A stretch of DNA of 26,983 nucleotides from Dorea_A sp016295505. Lineage in GTDB: Bacteria; Bacillota; Clostridia; Lachnospirales; Lachnospiraceae. How positions within the stretch are numbered: the stretch's first letter is position 1; the number at the start of each line of letters is the position of its first letter. Both the position numbers and the translations under genes were made by a program. Location of the stretch: positions 1 to 26,983 of the forward strand of contig NZ_JBDOHS010000024.1 of the NCBI RefSeq assembly GCF_039832105.1, in the 5' to 3' direction. The notes under the pieces were generated by a model that worked only from the letters and a program-made list of their open reading frames with translations, had not been told where the DNA came from and searched no databases. Below, piece after piece: positions 16,465 to 24,088 of this stretch.

Positions 16465-17625
16465 ATGAAGAGCGCAAATATTTCAACATTTTTAAAAAAG
16501 TACACAATGGTAATTGTGCTGGTTGTTGTTACTTTGTTCTTCACCTGGAAGACAGGCGGAAGAATGTTACTTCCACAGAATGTGAATAACCTGATTTCCC
16601 AGAATGCATACGTATTCATTCTTGCAACCGGTATGCTGTTATGTATCCTGACAGGTGGTAACATCGACCTGAGTGTAGGTTCTGTTGTATGTTTTGTAGG
16701 TGCTGTCGGAGCTACATTCATGGTTAACAAGGGTGTCAATGTATATGCAACCATGATCATTATGCTTGCTGCCGGACTTTTGATCGGAGTATGGCAGGGC
16801 TTCTGGATCGCATATCGAAGAATACCTCCATTTATCGTAACACTGGCAGGTATGCTGATGTTCCGCGGACTTTCCAATATTGTTCTGGATGGATTCACGA
16901 TCGCGCCAATGCCGGAAAATTATCTGGCAATGTTTAATATGTATATTATGGACTTCTTCCATGGTGATGGGCTGAATATCACCTGTCTTCTGTTTGGAAT
17001 CATTGCAGCACTGATTTTTGTCGGTGTTACTTTCAAAGGCAGAGCTTCCAAAGTGAAAAAAGGTTATGCAGTAGGACCTATGAGCAGTGAGGTCATTAAA
17101 TGTGCAGTTATCAGTATCGTAATCATTGCGTTTGCATGGAGACTGGCTCAGTATAAGGGGGTTCCGAATATCCTGATCTGGATCGTTGTCATCGTATTGA
17201 TCTATGGTTATATTACGTCCAAGACAACCATCGGACGTCATCTGTATGCGATCGGTGGAAATGAAAAAGCAGCACAGCTTTCCGGTATCAATACCAACAG
17301 AGTATATTTCTTTGCATATGCGAACATGGGACTTCTGTCCGCAGTTGCAGCTATGGTTGTTATTGCACGTCTGAATTCTGCAAACCCGACAGCTGGTGAC
17401 GGATATGAGATGGATGCCATCGGTTCCTGTTTCATCGGTGGAGCATCTGCATACGGTGGAAGCGGAACCATTCCGGGAGTTATCATTGGTGCTACTCTGA
17501 TGGGTGTTATCAACCTTGGTATGTCCATCATGGGTGTAGATGCCAACTGGCAGAAAGTAGTAAAAGGTATTGTATTACTTGCAGCTGTAATCTTTGACGT
17601 AGAATCTAAGAAAAAAGCAAAATAA
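16465..17625 (+). CDS. mmsB: Multiple-monosaccharide ABC importer permease
   Basis: A 386-residue integral membrane protein with about ten hydrophobic segments, forming the sugar channel with MmsA. Typical CUT2 permease stretches are GGNIDLSVGSVVCFVGA, PPFIVTLAGMLMFRGLSN, IGRHLYAIGGNEKAAQLSGIN and CFIGGASAYGGSGTIPG. The length suits MmsB/GguB, which is longer than RbsC-type permeases because of an extra loop with membrane segments in the middle. GGAGAG lies just before the ATG, within the end of mmsA. It is the last gene of the transporter unit; a strong terminator follows. Confidence 0.93.
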   Translation: MKSANISTFLKKYTMVIVLVVVTLFFTWKTGGRMLLPQNVNNLISQNAYVFILATGMLLCILTGGNIDLSVGSVVCFVGAVGATFMVNKGVNVYATMIIMLAAGLLIGVWQGFWIAYRRIPPFIVTLAGMLMFRGLSNIVLDGFTIAPMPENYLAMFNMYIMDFFHGDGLNITCLLFGIIAALIFVGVTFKGRASKVKKGYAVGPMSSEVIKCAVISIVIIAFAWRLAQYKGVPNILIWIVVIVLIYGYITSKTTIGRHLYAIGGNEKAAQLSGINTNRVYFFAYANMGLLSAVAAMVVIARLNSANPTAGDGYEMDAIGSCFIGGASAYGGSGTIPGVIIGATLMGVINLGMSIMGVDANWQKVVKGIVLLAAVIFDVESKKKAK

Positions 17626-17655
17626 AGTCTCAGTATAAAATATCATGTACATAAA

Positions 17656-17700
17656 GCCACTTCAGGTGAAGCGAAACAGCGGATACCTGAGTGGCTTTTT
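17656..17700 (+). terminator. Strong terminator of the sugar transporter operon
   Basis: GCCACT (17656-17661) and CAGGT (17663-17667) pair with ACCTG (17685-17689) and AGTGGC (17690-17695); only one T is bulged. TTTTT follows at once. This is the clear end of the sugar locus. Confidence 0.88.
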
Positions 17701-17898
17701 CTGATGAAAAGAATGAATCATCGGGAGTATGTAATCTGGAAATTCGTTATATAGATAAAAACGATGAATGGGTGATATATATTGGCTGAATCGATTAGAC
17801 GCTGTTTGAGGAGAATGATAGAATATATCAGACAGGAGACGATGCTTTCTTACCTGTGGTAAGAAGCGATCGTGTAGTGGTTGGAGGAAAGAACCGAA

Positions 17899-18861
17899 AT
17901 GGCTAAGGAATGTATTCACTGTGGTGCGTGTACAAGACATTGTGCATTTTTAGATAAATACCAGATGGACATAGGAGATGAAACGCAGGTTGAAGAACTT
18001 GCTTATCATTGTTTTTTATGTGGAAAGTGTGAGTCGGTATGTCCTGTGGGAATTAATGGAAGAGAGAGATTTCTTGAAAAAAGAAGAGAAAAGACGAGAA
18101 ACAATAATGGGAAGATTTCGGAAGACGGATATGAGATGTTGATTAAGGAGAAACAGAATTATATTTTTCGTAATTATAAAAATGTAACTTCCGGAAGAGT
18201 ACTGTTTCCGGGATGTAATTTCCCGTCATTTTATCCACAGACGACAAAGAAACTTGCTGCATTGTTAAAAAAAGAAGCCGGAATCGGGACAGTATATGAC
18301 TGTTGCGGAAAACCGATTGCGGAACTGGGACTTGAAGATCAGGAAAAGAAGATTATACAGAGGATGAATCAGGGCTTTCAGGATGCTGATGTGACCGAGG
18401 TGATCATAATCTGTCCAAACTGTTACTATTTTCTGAAGGACAGAATCGATATTAAGGTAACAGGAATCTATGAGCTTCTCGGGGAACTCGGTATCGGAAA
18501 AAAGATAGAAACGAAAGAGATGCATCTCTTTACTCCATGTCCGGATAAAGAGACGCGGTTGTGGCAAAAGCATATGAAGCCATATCTTCCGGAAAATGTG
18601 CACGTGATCGCAGATATTCAGTGTTGCGGTCTTGGAGGATGTGCAAGAGCAAAGGAGCCGGAGATCGCCAGAGGATTTACAGACTCTTTGAAACAGGCAG
18701 GCTATGATTCTATCTATACCTATTGTGGTTCCTGTGCAGGAAAGTTTGTTCGGGATCAGATGAAGGGCGTGCACCACATTCTTGCGGATATTCTGGAGAC
18801 GGGTGAAGAGCCGGATGTGGCAAAATCTATGGTAAACCGGGCGATGAGCAGATTCTGGTAG
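17899..18861 (+). CDS. Ferredoxin-type Fe-S protein with two CCG domains (HdrCB/GlpC-like)
   Basis: A 320-residue soluble redox protein. Residues 5-15 (CIHCGACTRHC) and 38-48 (CFLCGKCESVC, followed by PVG) each offer four cysteines for a 4Fe-4S cluster. Two cysteine-rich CCG domains follow: one from CNFPSF to DCCGKPIAELG, the second from CPDKET to QCCGLGGC, with further cysteine pairs CPNC and CGSC. This layout is that of fused heterodisulfide-reductase subunits C and B, also seen in GlpC and LutA relatives. It should move electrons or act on disulfides; partner unknown, as no flavin subunit is next to it. I chose ATG 17899 (GGAGG 11 bases upstream) over TTG 17881, which lacks a binding site. 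Confidence 0.85.
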   Translation: MAKECIHCGACTRHCAFLDKYQMDIGDETQVEELAYHCFLCGKCESVCPVGINGRERFLEKRREKTRNNNGKISEDGYEMLIKEKQNYIFRNYKNVTSGRVLFPGCNFPSFYPQTTKKLAALLKKEAGIGTVYDCCGKPIAELGLEDQEKKIIQRMNQGFQDADVTEVIIICPNCYYFLKDRIDIKVTGIYELLGELGIGKKIETKEMHLFTPCPDKETRLWQKHMKPYLPENVHVIADIQCCGLGGCARAKEPEIARGFTDSLKQAGYDSIYTYCGSCAGKFVRDQMKGVHHILADILETGEEPDVAKSMVNRAMSRFW

Positions 18862-18913
18862 GAAATGATGCGGGGAACGGAATTAGATATCGGATTGGAA
18901 AAGTGAGGAAAAT

Positions 18914-20086
18914 ATGATTAGTGTATTGATGTGTACCTATAACAGAGAACGTTTTTTGGAACGTGCGATCAACAGCGTGCTGGGACAGACATGTAAGGAT
19001 ATTGAGTTTATAATTGTAGATGATGGGTCGACGGATCATTCGGAAGAGATTATAAAGTCATACACGGATTCCAGGATCCAATATGTGAAGATGAAAAGAA
19101 ATTCTTTCTATTGCCATGCCGCAAACTGTGGTCTTACATATTGCAGGGGAGAATATGTGGCTTTTATGAACAGTGATGATGTATGGCTGCCGGATAAGCT
19201 GGAGAAGCAGCTGGAATTTATGGAAGAAAATACACAATATGGTGCATGCTTTACAGCAGTCAGCCTGATGGATGATGAAGAACAGGATGTGTCGGATAAA
19301 AGCGAGGATCTTCGGAATCTGTTTGCAAGGCAGCATGATTCACAGAAGGAATGGATGCGGTCTCTGTTTTATGATGGGAATTCTCTGTGCCATCCTTCTG
19401 CAATGGTCAGAAAATCAGTACTGGATAAAGTAGGTGGGTTTAATATCATGTATCGCCAGCTTGCAGATTATGATCTGTGGCTTCGTATATTGATAGATAC
19501 CCCGATCCATGTATTGCCGGAACAGCTGATCCGGTTTCGATGGGATGAAAAATCTCAAAATCAGGTGAGCAGTGCGACAGAGGAGCATCGGATACGTACA
19601 TCCAATGAGCAGGTACTGATCAGCAGAAATCTGATTGATGCAATGTCGGATGAAAAGTTTCGGGAGTTTTTTGGAGAAGATTTTCAAAATCCATCCTCCT
19701 CTACTCATCTGGAGATTGAACTTGAAAAATGTCTGTTGATGATCATGGCGAAGGGATGGACGGCGTATCTCAGGACGTCAGGACTTGACAGGCTGGAAAA
19801 AGTACTGCAGGATCCCGATGCGTTTGATGTATTGCATGAGCATTTTCACATCAATATATTTGATATCTATAACTGGGATAAAGAGCATCTGTATGTCAGT
19901 GAACTGGAATATCAGTCCTGGCAGGCGCTTTTTGTTCATTATCAGACGGAGGCGCAGAAAGAAAAAGATAAGGTAAACCAGCTTGAGAGAAAAATTGAGG
20001 AGTATGAACTTTCTAAGAGTTGGAAGATGACGGCGCCGTTTCGAAGGGTGATGGGAATCATACGGGGTATTACAAAACAAATATAG
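18914..20086 (+). CDS. Family 2 glycosyltransferase with C-terminal coiled coil
   Basis: A 390-residue cytoplasmic GT-A enzyme that should move a sugar from a nucleotide donor. The N-terminal part shows MISVLMCTYNRERFLERAI, IIVDDGSTD and a DxD-like metal site in MNSDDVWLP; LADYDLWLRI is the usual acceptor-site motif. After about residue 230 the likeness to catalytic domains ends; a helical region follows, with a coiled coil near 345-375 and the tail SKSWKMTAPFRRVMG. That SxSWxxTxPxR ending is common in transferases of rhamnan or O-chain type. Acceptor and donor are unknown. No other polysaccharide genes are close. GTGAGGA precedes the ATG. Confidence 0.88.
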   Translation: MISVLMCTYNRERFLERAINSVLGQTCKDIEFIIVDDGSTDHSEEIIKSYTDSRIQYVKMKRNSFYCHAANCGLTYCRGEYVAFMNSDDVWLPDKLEKQLEFMEENTQYGACFTAVSLMDDEEQDVSDKSEDLRNLFARQHDSQKEWMRSLFYDGNSLCHPSAMVRKSVLDKVGGFNIMYRQLADYDLWLRILIDTPIHVLPEQLIRFRWDEKSQNQVSSATEEHRIRTSNEQVLISRNLIDAMSDEKFREFFGEDFQNPSSSTHLEIELEKCLLMIMAKGWTAYLRTSGLDRLEKVLQDPDAFDVLHEHFHINIFDIYNWDKEHLYVSELEYQSWQALFVHYQTEAQKEKDKVNQLERKIEEYELSKSWKMTAPFRRVMGIIRGITKQI

Positions 20087-20113
20087 AAATATACAGCGCT
20101 TCCTGCTTTGATG

Positions 20114-20122
20114 TGTTATAAT
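20114..20122 (+). promoter_or_regulatory. Extended -10 promoter before the coiled-coil/sortase pair
   Basis: TGTTATAAT is a perfect -10 box (20117-20122) with the TGn extension; no clear -35 box is seen. A perfect 14-bp palindrome CTGCCTGCAGGCAG follows at 20141-20154 in the leader, and a partial copy CAGGCAGG comes right after it. The palindrome could fold in RNA or bind a protein. Confidence 0.55.
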
Positions 20123-20186
20123 AACAGACAGGGATGTCTTCTGCCTGCAGGCAGCAGGCAGGATGAGTGGCAGGAGGAAAGATCAG

Positions 20187-20729
20187 ATGACAGAGAAAGA
20201 ATTAAAAAAATTGAGTCGGATAGATCTGCTTGAGATGCTTTTGGAGCAGAGTAAAGAAGTAGAACGGTTAAATGCGGAGCTTAAAGAAGCGCAGAAAAAA
20301 CTGGAAGACAGAAGTATACAGCTGGATGAAGCCGGATCGATCGCTGAGGCGGCACTGAGACTGAATGGGATCTTTGATATCGCGCAGATTGCTGCGGATC
20401 AGTATCTGGACAATCTTCAGACACTAAGCGGAAGAACGGATGAGATCTGTGATCGGAAGCGAGAAAAGTGTGAACAGGAAATCCGGGAGAAAAGGGAAGC
20501 TGCAGAAAGAGAATGTGAAGAACTGAAGCAGAAGGCAGAACAGTTCTATCAGGAAAAGGTAAAAGAAGCAGAGCTTAAGTCCGATCAGATGATAAAGGAT
20601 GCGGAAACGAAAACGGAGGAAAAATGGAAGACGCTCTCAGAACAACTGGAGACTTTCTACCAGGCGCATCAGGGACTCAAGGAGATGCTGTCATTTTCTG
20701 TAAATGGAGATGAGACGAATGAAGCGTAA
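20187..20729 (+). CDS. Coiled-coil protein of unknown function, upstream of sortase
   Basis: A 180-residue, highly charged protein with no membrane segment or signal. It opens with a short helix (KELKKLSRIDLLEMLLEQ) and runs into heptad repeats rich in Glu, Lys and Gln. A conserved-looking segment AEAALRLNGIFDIAQIAADQYLDN sits at about residues 52-75, and a second long coiled coil runs to residue 165. Similar proteins are often found next to sortase genes in Lachnospiraceae; they are sometimes labelled as DNA repair or division proteins without proof. AGGAGG nine bases upstream sets ATG 20187. The end overlaps the sortase start, so the two are made together. A scaffold or adaptor role is a guess. 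Confidence 0.7.
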   Translation: MTEKELKKLSRIDLLEMLLEQSKEVERLNAELKEAQKKLEDRSIQLDEAGSIAEAALRLNGIFDIAQIAADQYLDNLQTLSGRTDEICDRKREKCEQEIREKREAAERECEELKQKAEQFYQEKVKEAELKSDQMIKDAETKTEEKWKTLSEQLETFYQAHQGLKEMLSFSVNGDETNEA

Positions 20730-21321
20730 GATCGGCAATGTATTGATGACGCTGGGAACGCTTCTGATCCTGGCGGCTTTGTGTCTGACAATATATAATA
20801 TCTGGGAGTCCCAAAAGGCAGATCAGAATTCTTCGGAGATCCTTGCGCAACTGGAAGATGAGATGGAAGATGAGGATGAAGATCAGGATCAGGATATTCC
20901 GATTTATCAGTTGTATCCGGATATGGAAATGCCGGTTTATGAAGTGGATGGAATCGCTTATATCGGAGTGCTTGAGATTCCGGTTCTGGGATTAAAACTT
21001 CCGGTTGCTTCTGAATGGAGTTATCCGAATCTCAGAAGCTCTCCGTGTCGGTATCAGGGATCTGTATATCAGGATAACATGATTATTGCAGGACATAATT
21101 ATAACAGACATTTCGGACGACTGAAAGATCTGGGGATCGGAGATGAGATCCGTTTTACAGATGCGGACGGGAATATATTCGATTATCAGGTTGCGGATCT
21201 GGAATCCCTTCCCGGAACAGCAGTGGAAGAGATGGAAGCCGGGGAATGGGATATGACACTTTTTACATGTACATATGGCGGAAAGAGCCGTGTTACAATA
21301 AGATGCAGGAGAATCGAATGA
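20719..21321 (+). CDS. Class D-like sortase transpeptidase
   Basis: A 200-residue membrane-anchored cysteine transpeptidase that cuts a sorting signal and joins the protein to the wall or to another protein. The anchor spans about residues 8-26. A very acidic stretch follows (about 49-60, with EDEMEDEDEDQDQD), then the catalytic domain. Catalytic residues are His126 in AGHNYNRHFG, Cys184 in TLFTC and a likely Arg191 in GGKSRVTIRC. The TLFTC form and short length suit class D or a related small class. I chose ATG 20719, preceded by GGAG at a good distance; ATGs at 20704 and 20710 are possible. No protein with an LPxTG-type signal is encoded in the window. Confidence 0.85.
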   Translation: MKRKIGNVLMTLGTLLILAALCLTIYNIWESQKADQNSSEILAQLEDEMEDEDEDQDQDIPIYQLYPDMEMPVYEVDGIAYIGVLEIPVLGLKLPVASEWSYPNLRSSPCRYQGSVYQDNMIIAGHNYNRHFGRLKDLGIGDEIRFTDADGNIFDYQVADLESLPGTAVEEMEAGEWDMTLFTCTYGGKSRVTIRCRRIE

Positions 21322-21346
21322 TAGGATTTCGATTCTCCTGCTTTTT
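21305..21346 (+). terminator. Terminator overlapping the sortase stop codon
   Basis: A perfect 14-base stem: GCAGGAGAATCGAA (21305-21318) pairs with TTCGATTCTCCTGC (21328-21341), with a nine-base loop and TTTTT right after. The left arm encodes the last residues of the sortase and the loop starts with its stop codon, so translation to the end would melt the hairpin. Confidence 0.9.
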
Positions 21347-21381
21347 ATTTTTCATCGTTAACCGGTATGGGATGACAGGAT

Positions 21382-22830
21382 TTATTTACAGGCTTTCAGG
21401 ATTGCTTTCAGATATTCCCAGGTTCGTTCAGTAGAAGCAATGTCCATCCGTTCTTTTACAGAGTGTACATCCGGAAGATCAGGTCCAAAGGAGACGATAT
21501 CGAGATCGGATTTTTTGCCGAAAAGAATACCACATTCCAGTCCGCTGTGCGTAGTCTCAACGGTAGGGTCACATCCGAATATATCCTTATAGATATCAAT
21601 CATCATTGGACGAAGAGAAGAATCTTCATAATATTCCCATGCAGGATATTCGCCGGTCAGTTCGTAAGAAGCGCCAACCAGTTCGCACCACATGCTCATA
21701 ATCTTCTTCATCTCTTCCAGTTTACTCTTCATGGAGCTTCTTACCTGAAATCTGACTCTTACAGTATCGTCACTGGTCTCAACGATTCCGGTGTTCAGAG
21801 AAGTTTCGACAGCCCCTGGGAAAGAGCGGTCATAGCACTGTACACCGTTCGGAGCTCCATACAGATATGTAATGACGTGAGAAGTCGATTCCGTATCAAA
21901 TGCTTTGGTTGATTCTGATTTTCCGGCAGCAGCAGTCAGTGAAAAGTCTGGTTCGGAACCAAGAAATTCAGCAAAAAGAGTATCCTTAAGTGTACATATA
22001 TCCTTCAGGATTGCATCTGCCTGTTCAGAATCTGCAACAATAACTGCCTCGTTATTCTGCGCAATAACATTGGCAGCTGTACCGCCGTTAATATTAACCA
22101 GATTAAAATCATAGGTTTCTGATAAAGTGTTCAGAATACGCCCCATGAGCTTGTTGGCATTTCCACGTTGTTTCTGAATCTCAGCTCCGGAATGCCCCCC
22201 CTGAAGTCCGCCGAGAGAGATCGTGATGAGAGTGCCTTCTTCGTCGCTCCACTCTATCGGAATATAAGTATCATAGATAAATCCTCCGGCACAGCCTACC
22301 GTCAGAACGCCTTCAATCTCAGAGTCAATGTTCAGACACTTGCGTCCCTTGATATCTGACAGATCGATCGCTTTTGCACCACCCATTCCGATCTCTTCAT
22401 CAATAGTAAACAGTGCTTCGATCGGTGGATGCGGAATATCTGTACTTGCAAGAATTGCCATGGCATATGCGATCGCGATTCCATCGTCGCCGCCAAGCGT
22501 TGTGTTTCTGGCTCCGATCTTTCCATCCTCAACGAAAAGGTCGAGAGGATCATTCTCAAAATCATGGTCACTGTCAGGAGTCTTGACATTTACCATGTCC
22601 AGATGTCCCTGTAAGATGACCGGTTCGCTGTTTTCATAGCCTTCAGTTCCCGGCTTTTTAATAATTACGTTGTTCACTTCGTCCTGAACATATTCCAGAT
22701 TATGCGCTTTGGCGAATTCCACACAGAAATCACTGGCTTTTTTCGTGTAAAATGTTCCCCTTGGCACTTTGCTCAGTTCTTCAAAGTAATATAATACTTC
22801 TTTTGGCTCAATGTTTGATAATACTCCCAT
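21382..22830 (-). CDS. pepD: Xaa-His dipeptidase (aminoacyl-histidine dipeptidase)
   Basis: A 482-residue cytosolic zinc peptidase of family M20 (PepD) that splits dipeptides such as those ending in histidine. Metal and catalytic motifs are in the right order: GHLDMV, then LGGDDGIA, DEEIGMGGA with the catalytic Glu, and near the end THSGLECG with the last metal His. The stretch LKGLQGGHSGAEI-like (here LGGLQGGHSGAEI) belongs to the dimer domain. ATG 22830 is chosen because GGGAGG lies at the right distance; the frame stays open upstream to 23121, but that part is AT-rich, crosses the promoter and shows no likeness to PepD. Single gene on the minus strand, convergent with the sortase. Confidence 0.95.
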   Translation of the reverse strand: MGVLSNIEPKEVLYYFEELSKVPRGTFYTKKASDFCVEFAKAHNLEYVQDEVNNVIIKKPGTEGYENSEPVILQGHLDMVNVKTPDSDHDFENDPLDLFVEDGKIGARNTTLGGDDGIAIAYAMAILASTDIPHPPIEALFTIDEEIGMGGAKAIDLSDIKGRKCLNIDSEIEGVLTVGCAGGFIYDTYIPIEWSDEEGTLITISLGGLQGGHSGAEIQKQRGNANKLMGRILNTLSETYDFNLVNINGGTAANVIAQNNEAVIVADSEQADAILKDICTLKDTLFAEFLGSEPDFSLTAAAGKSESTKAFDTESTSHVITYLYGAPNGVQCYDRSFPGAVETSLNTGIVETSDDTVRVRFQVRSSMKSKLEEMKKIMSMWCELVGASYELTGEYPAWEYYEDSSLRPMMIDIYKDIFGCDPTVETTHSGLECGILFGKKSDLDIVSFGPDLPDVHSVKERMDIASTERTWEYLKAILKACK

Positions 22831-22869
22831 TGTGGTAACCTCCCGTAACATTATTATAAATCTATTTTT

Positions 22870-22875
22870 ATTGTA
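22870..22875 (-). promoter_or_regulatory. pepD promoter (-10 with TGn extension)
   Basis: On the minus strand TGCTACAAT gives a TACAAT box with TGn in front; TGGCAA 17 bases upstream is a weak -35 box. The predicted start lies about 32 bases before the pepD ATG. Confidence 0.55.
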
Positions 22876-22918
22876 GCACCTTCTTGCGGTTTTTGCCATG
22901 TTATTTGCAAGATATCTG

Positions 22919-22927
22919 TGATATAAT
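22919..22927 (+). promoter_or_regulatory. Promoter of the rRNA methyltransferase pair
   Basis: TGATATAAT is a perfect TATAAT (22922-22927) with a TGn extension; no strong -35 box is seen. It is back to back with the pepD promoter, about 45 bases away. Confidence 0.6.
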
Positions 22928-22997
22928 ATTAACAGTCTGGCAGGAAATAGGACGCTGTGATATGATAGTAAAAAATGAGAGGAAAGGCAGAATATAG

Positions 22998-24065
22998 ATG
23001 GAAAAACAGGAAGGTTGTCAGGAAAAGAAGCATAAGCGCAGAATTCATTACTCCGGAACTCATCCAAAGAGTTATAGAGAAAAATATAAAGAACATCAGC
23101 CGGAAAAATATGCGGATACAATATCTAAAGTAATCCAGAAAGGCGGAACACCTGCAGGGATGCATATTTCAATCTTAGTGCAGGAGATTCTGGATTTTCT
23201 GCAGATCCGGCCGGGACAGCAGGGACTGGACGCGACGCTCGGTTATGGCGGTCATACACTGGAGATGTTAAAATGTCTGGAAGGACAGGGGCATATCTAT
23301 GCGCTGGATGTGGATCCGATTGAATTGGCAAAGACAAAAAAGCGTCTGCAGGAAAAAGGATACGGACCGGAGATTCTGACAGTGAGGCTGGAAAATTTTG
23401 CCAATATTGATAAGGTGGCAGAAGAAGCAGGTAAATTTGATTTTGTACTGGCAGATCTTGGGGTATCTTCCATGCAGATTGATAATCCGGAACGAGGATT
23501 TACCTATAAAGCGGAAGGACCGCTGGATCTGCGTATGAATCCGGAGAAAGGAATCAGTGCAGCGGAGAGGATCCGGGATATTTCACAGGAAGAATTGATG
23601 GGGATGTTGATTGAGAACTCTGATGAACCTTATGCGGAGGAAATATCCAAAGAAGTGGTAACAAGGATCCGAAGAGGGGAGAAGATCGAGACAACAACTG
23701 CTTTGCATCAGGCGATTGAAGATGCGCTGGGTTTTCTGCCGGTATCTGACCGGAAGGAAGCGGTCAAAAAATCCAGTGCAAGGACATTTCAGGCACTTCG
23801 AATTGATGTGAACAATGAGTTTGAAGTGTTATATGAATTTCTTGATAAGCTTCCGGATGTGCTGGCTCCGGGAGGAAGAGCTGCGATTCTGACATTTCAT
23901 TCGGGTGAAGACCGCCTGGTAAAAAAGTCATTTAAACAGCTGAAGAAAGAAAATATCTATTCCGAGATCGCAGATGAAGTAATTCGTCCTTCAAAGGAAG
24001 AGTGTATTCGCAACAGCCGAGCCAAATCAACAAAGATGCGCTGGGCGATCCGCGCAGAAGAGTAG
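22998..24065 (+). CDS. RsmH-family 16S rRNA cytosine-N4 methyltransferase, extended paralogue
   Basis: A 355-residue SAM-dependent enzyme of the RsmH (MraW) family, which methylates N4 of C1402 in 16S rRNA. Family motifs: DATLGYGGHTLEML (SAM site), ALDVDPIEL, FDFVLADLGVSSMQIDNPERGFTY, PLDLRMNP, RTFQALRIDVNNE, and LTFHSGEDRLVK. Unlike classical RsmH, the catalytic part begins only at about residue 53; before it lies a basic stretch (KHKRRIHYSGTHPKSYREKY) with no known fold. It is also outside a division/cell-wall cluster, where rsmH normally sits, so a second copy elsewhere is likely. RBS GAGAGGAAAGG is present upstream. rlmD follows 23 bases later. Confidence 0.85.
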   Translation: MEKQEGCQEKKHKRRIHYSGTHPKSYREKYKEHQPEKYADTISKVIQKGGTPAGMHISILVQEILDFLQIRPGQQGLDATLGYGGHTLEMLKCLEGQGHIYALDVDPIELAKTKKRLQEKGYGPEILTVRLENFANIDKVAEEAGKFDFVLADLGVSSMQIDNPERGFTYKAEGPLDLRMNPEKGISAAERIRDISQEELMGMLIENSDEPYAEEISKEVVTRIRRGEKIETTTALHQAIEDALGFLPVSDRKEAVKKSSARTFQALRIDVNNEFEVLYEFLDKLPDVLAPGGRAAILTFHSGEDRLVKKSFKQLKKENIYSEIADEVIRPSKEECIRNSRAKSTKMRWAIRAEE

Positions 24066-24088
24066 GAAAAATGCAAAAGGAGAAACAG

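Noticed and set aside
17787..17789. TGA as selenocysteine or read-through codon in the frame before the Fe-S gene
   Set aside because: A TAG follows two codons later and no suitable stem-loop is seen next to the TGA.
22831..23121. 97-residue upstream extension of the PepD frame
   Set aside because: It crosses both predicted promoters and overlaps the RsmH start on the other strand; GGGAGG sits ideally before the ATG at 22830 and PepD length is normal from there.
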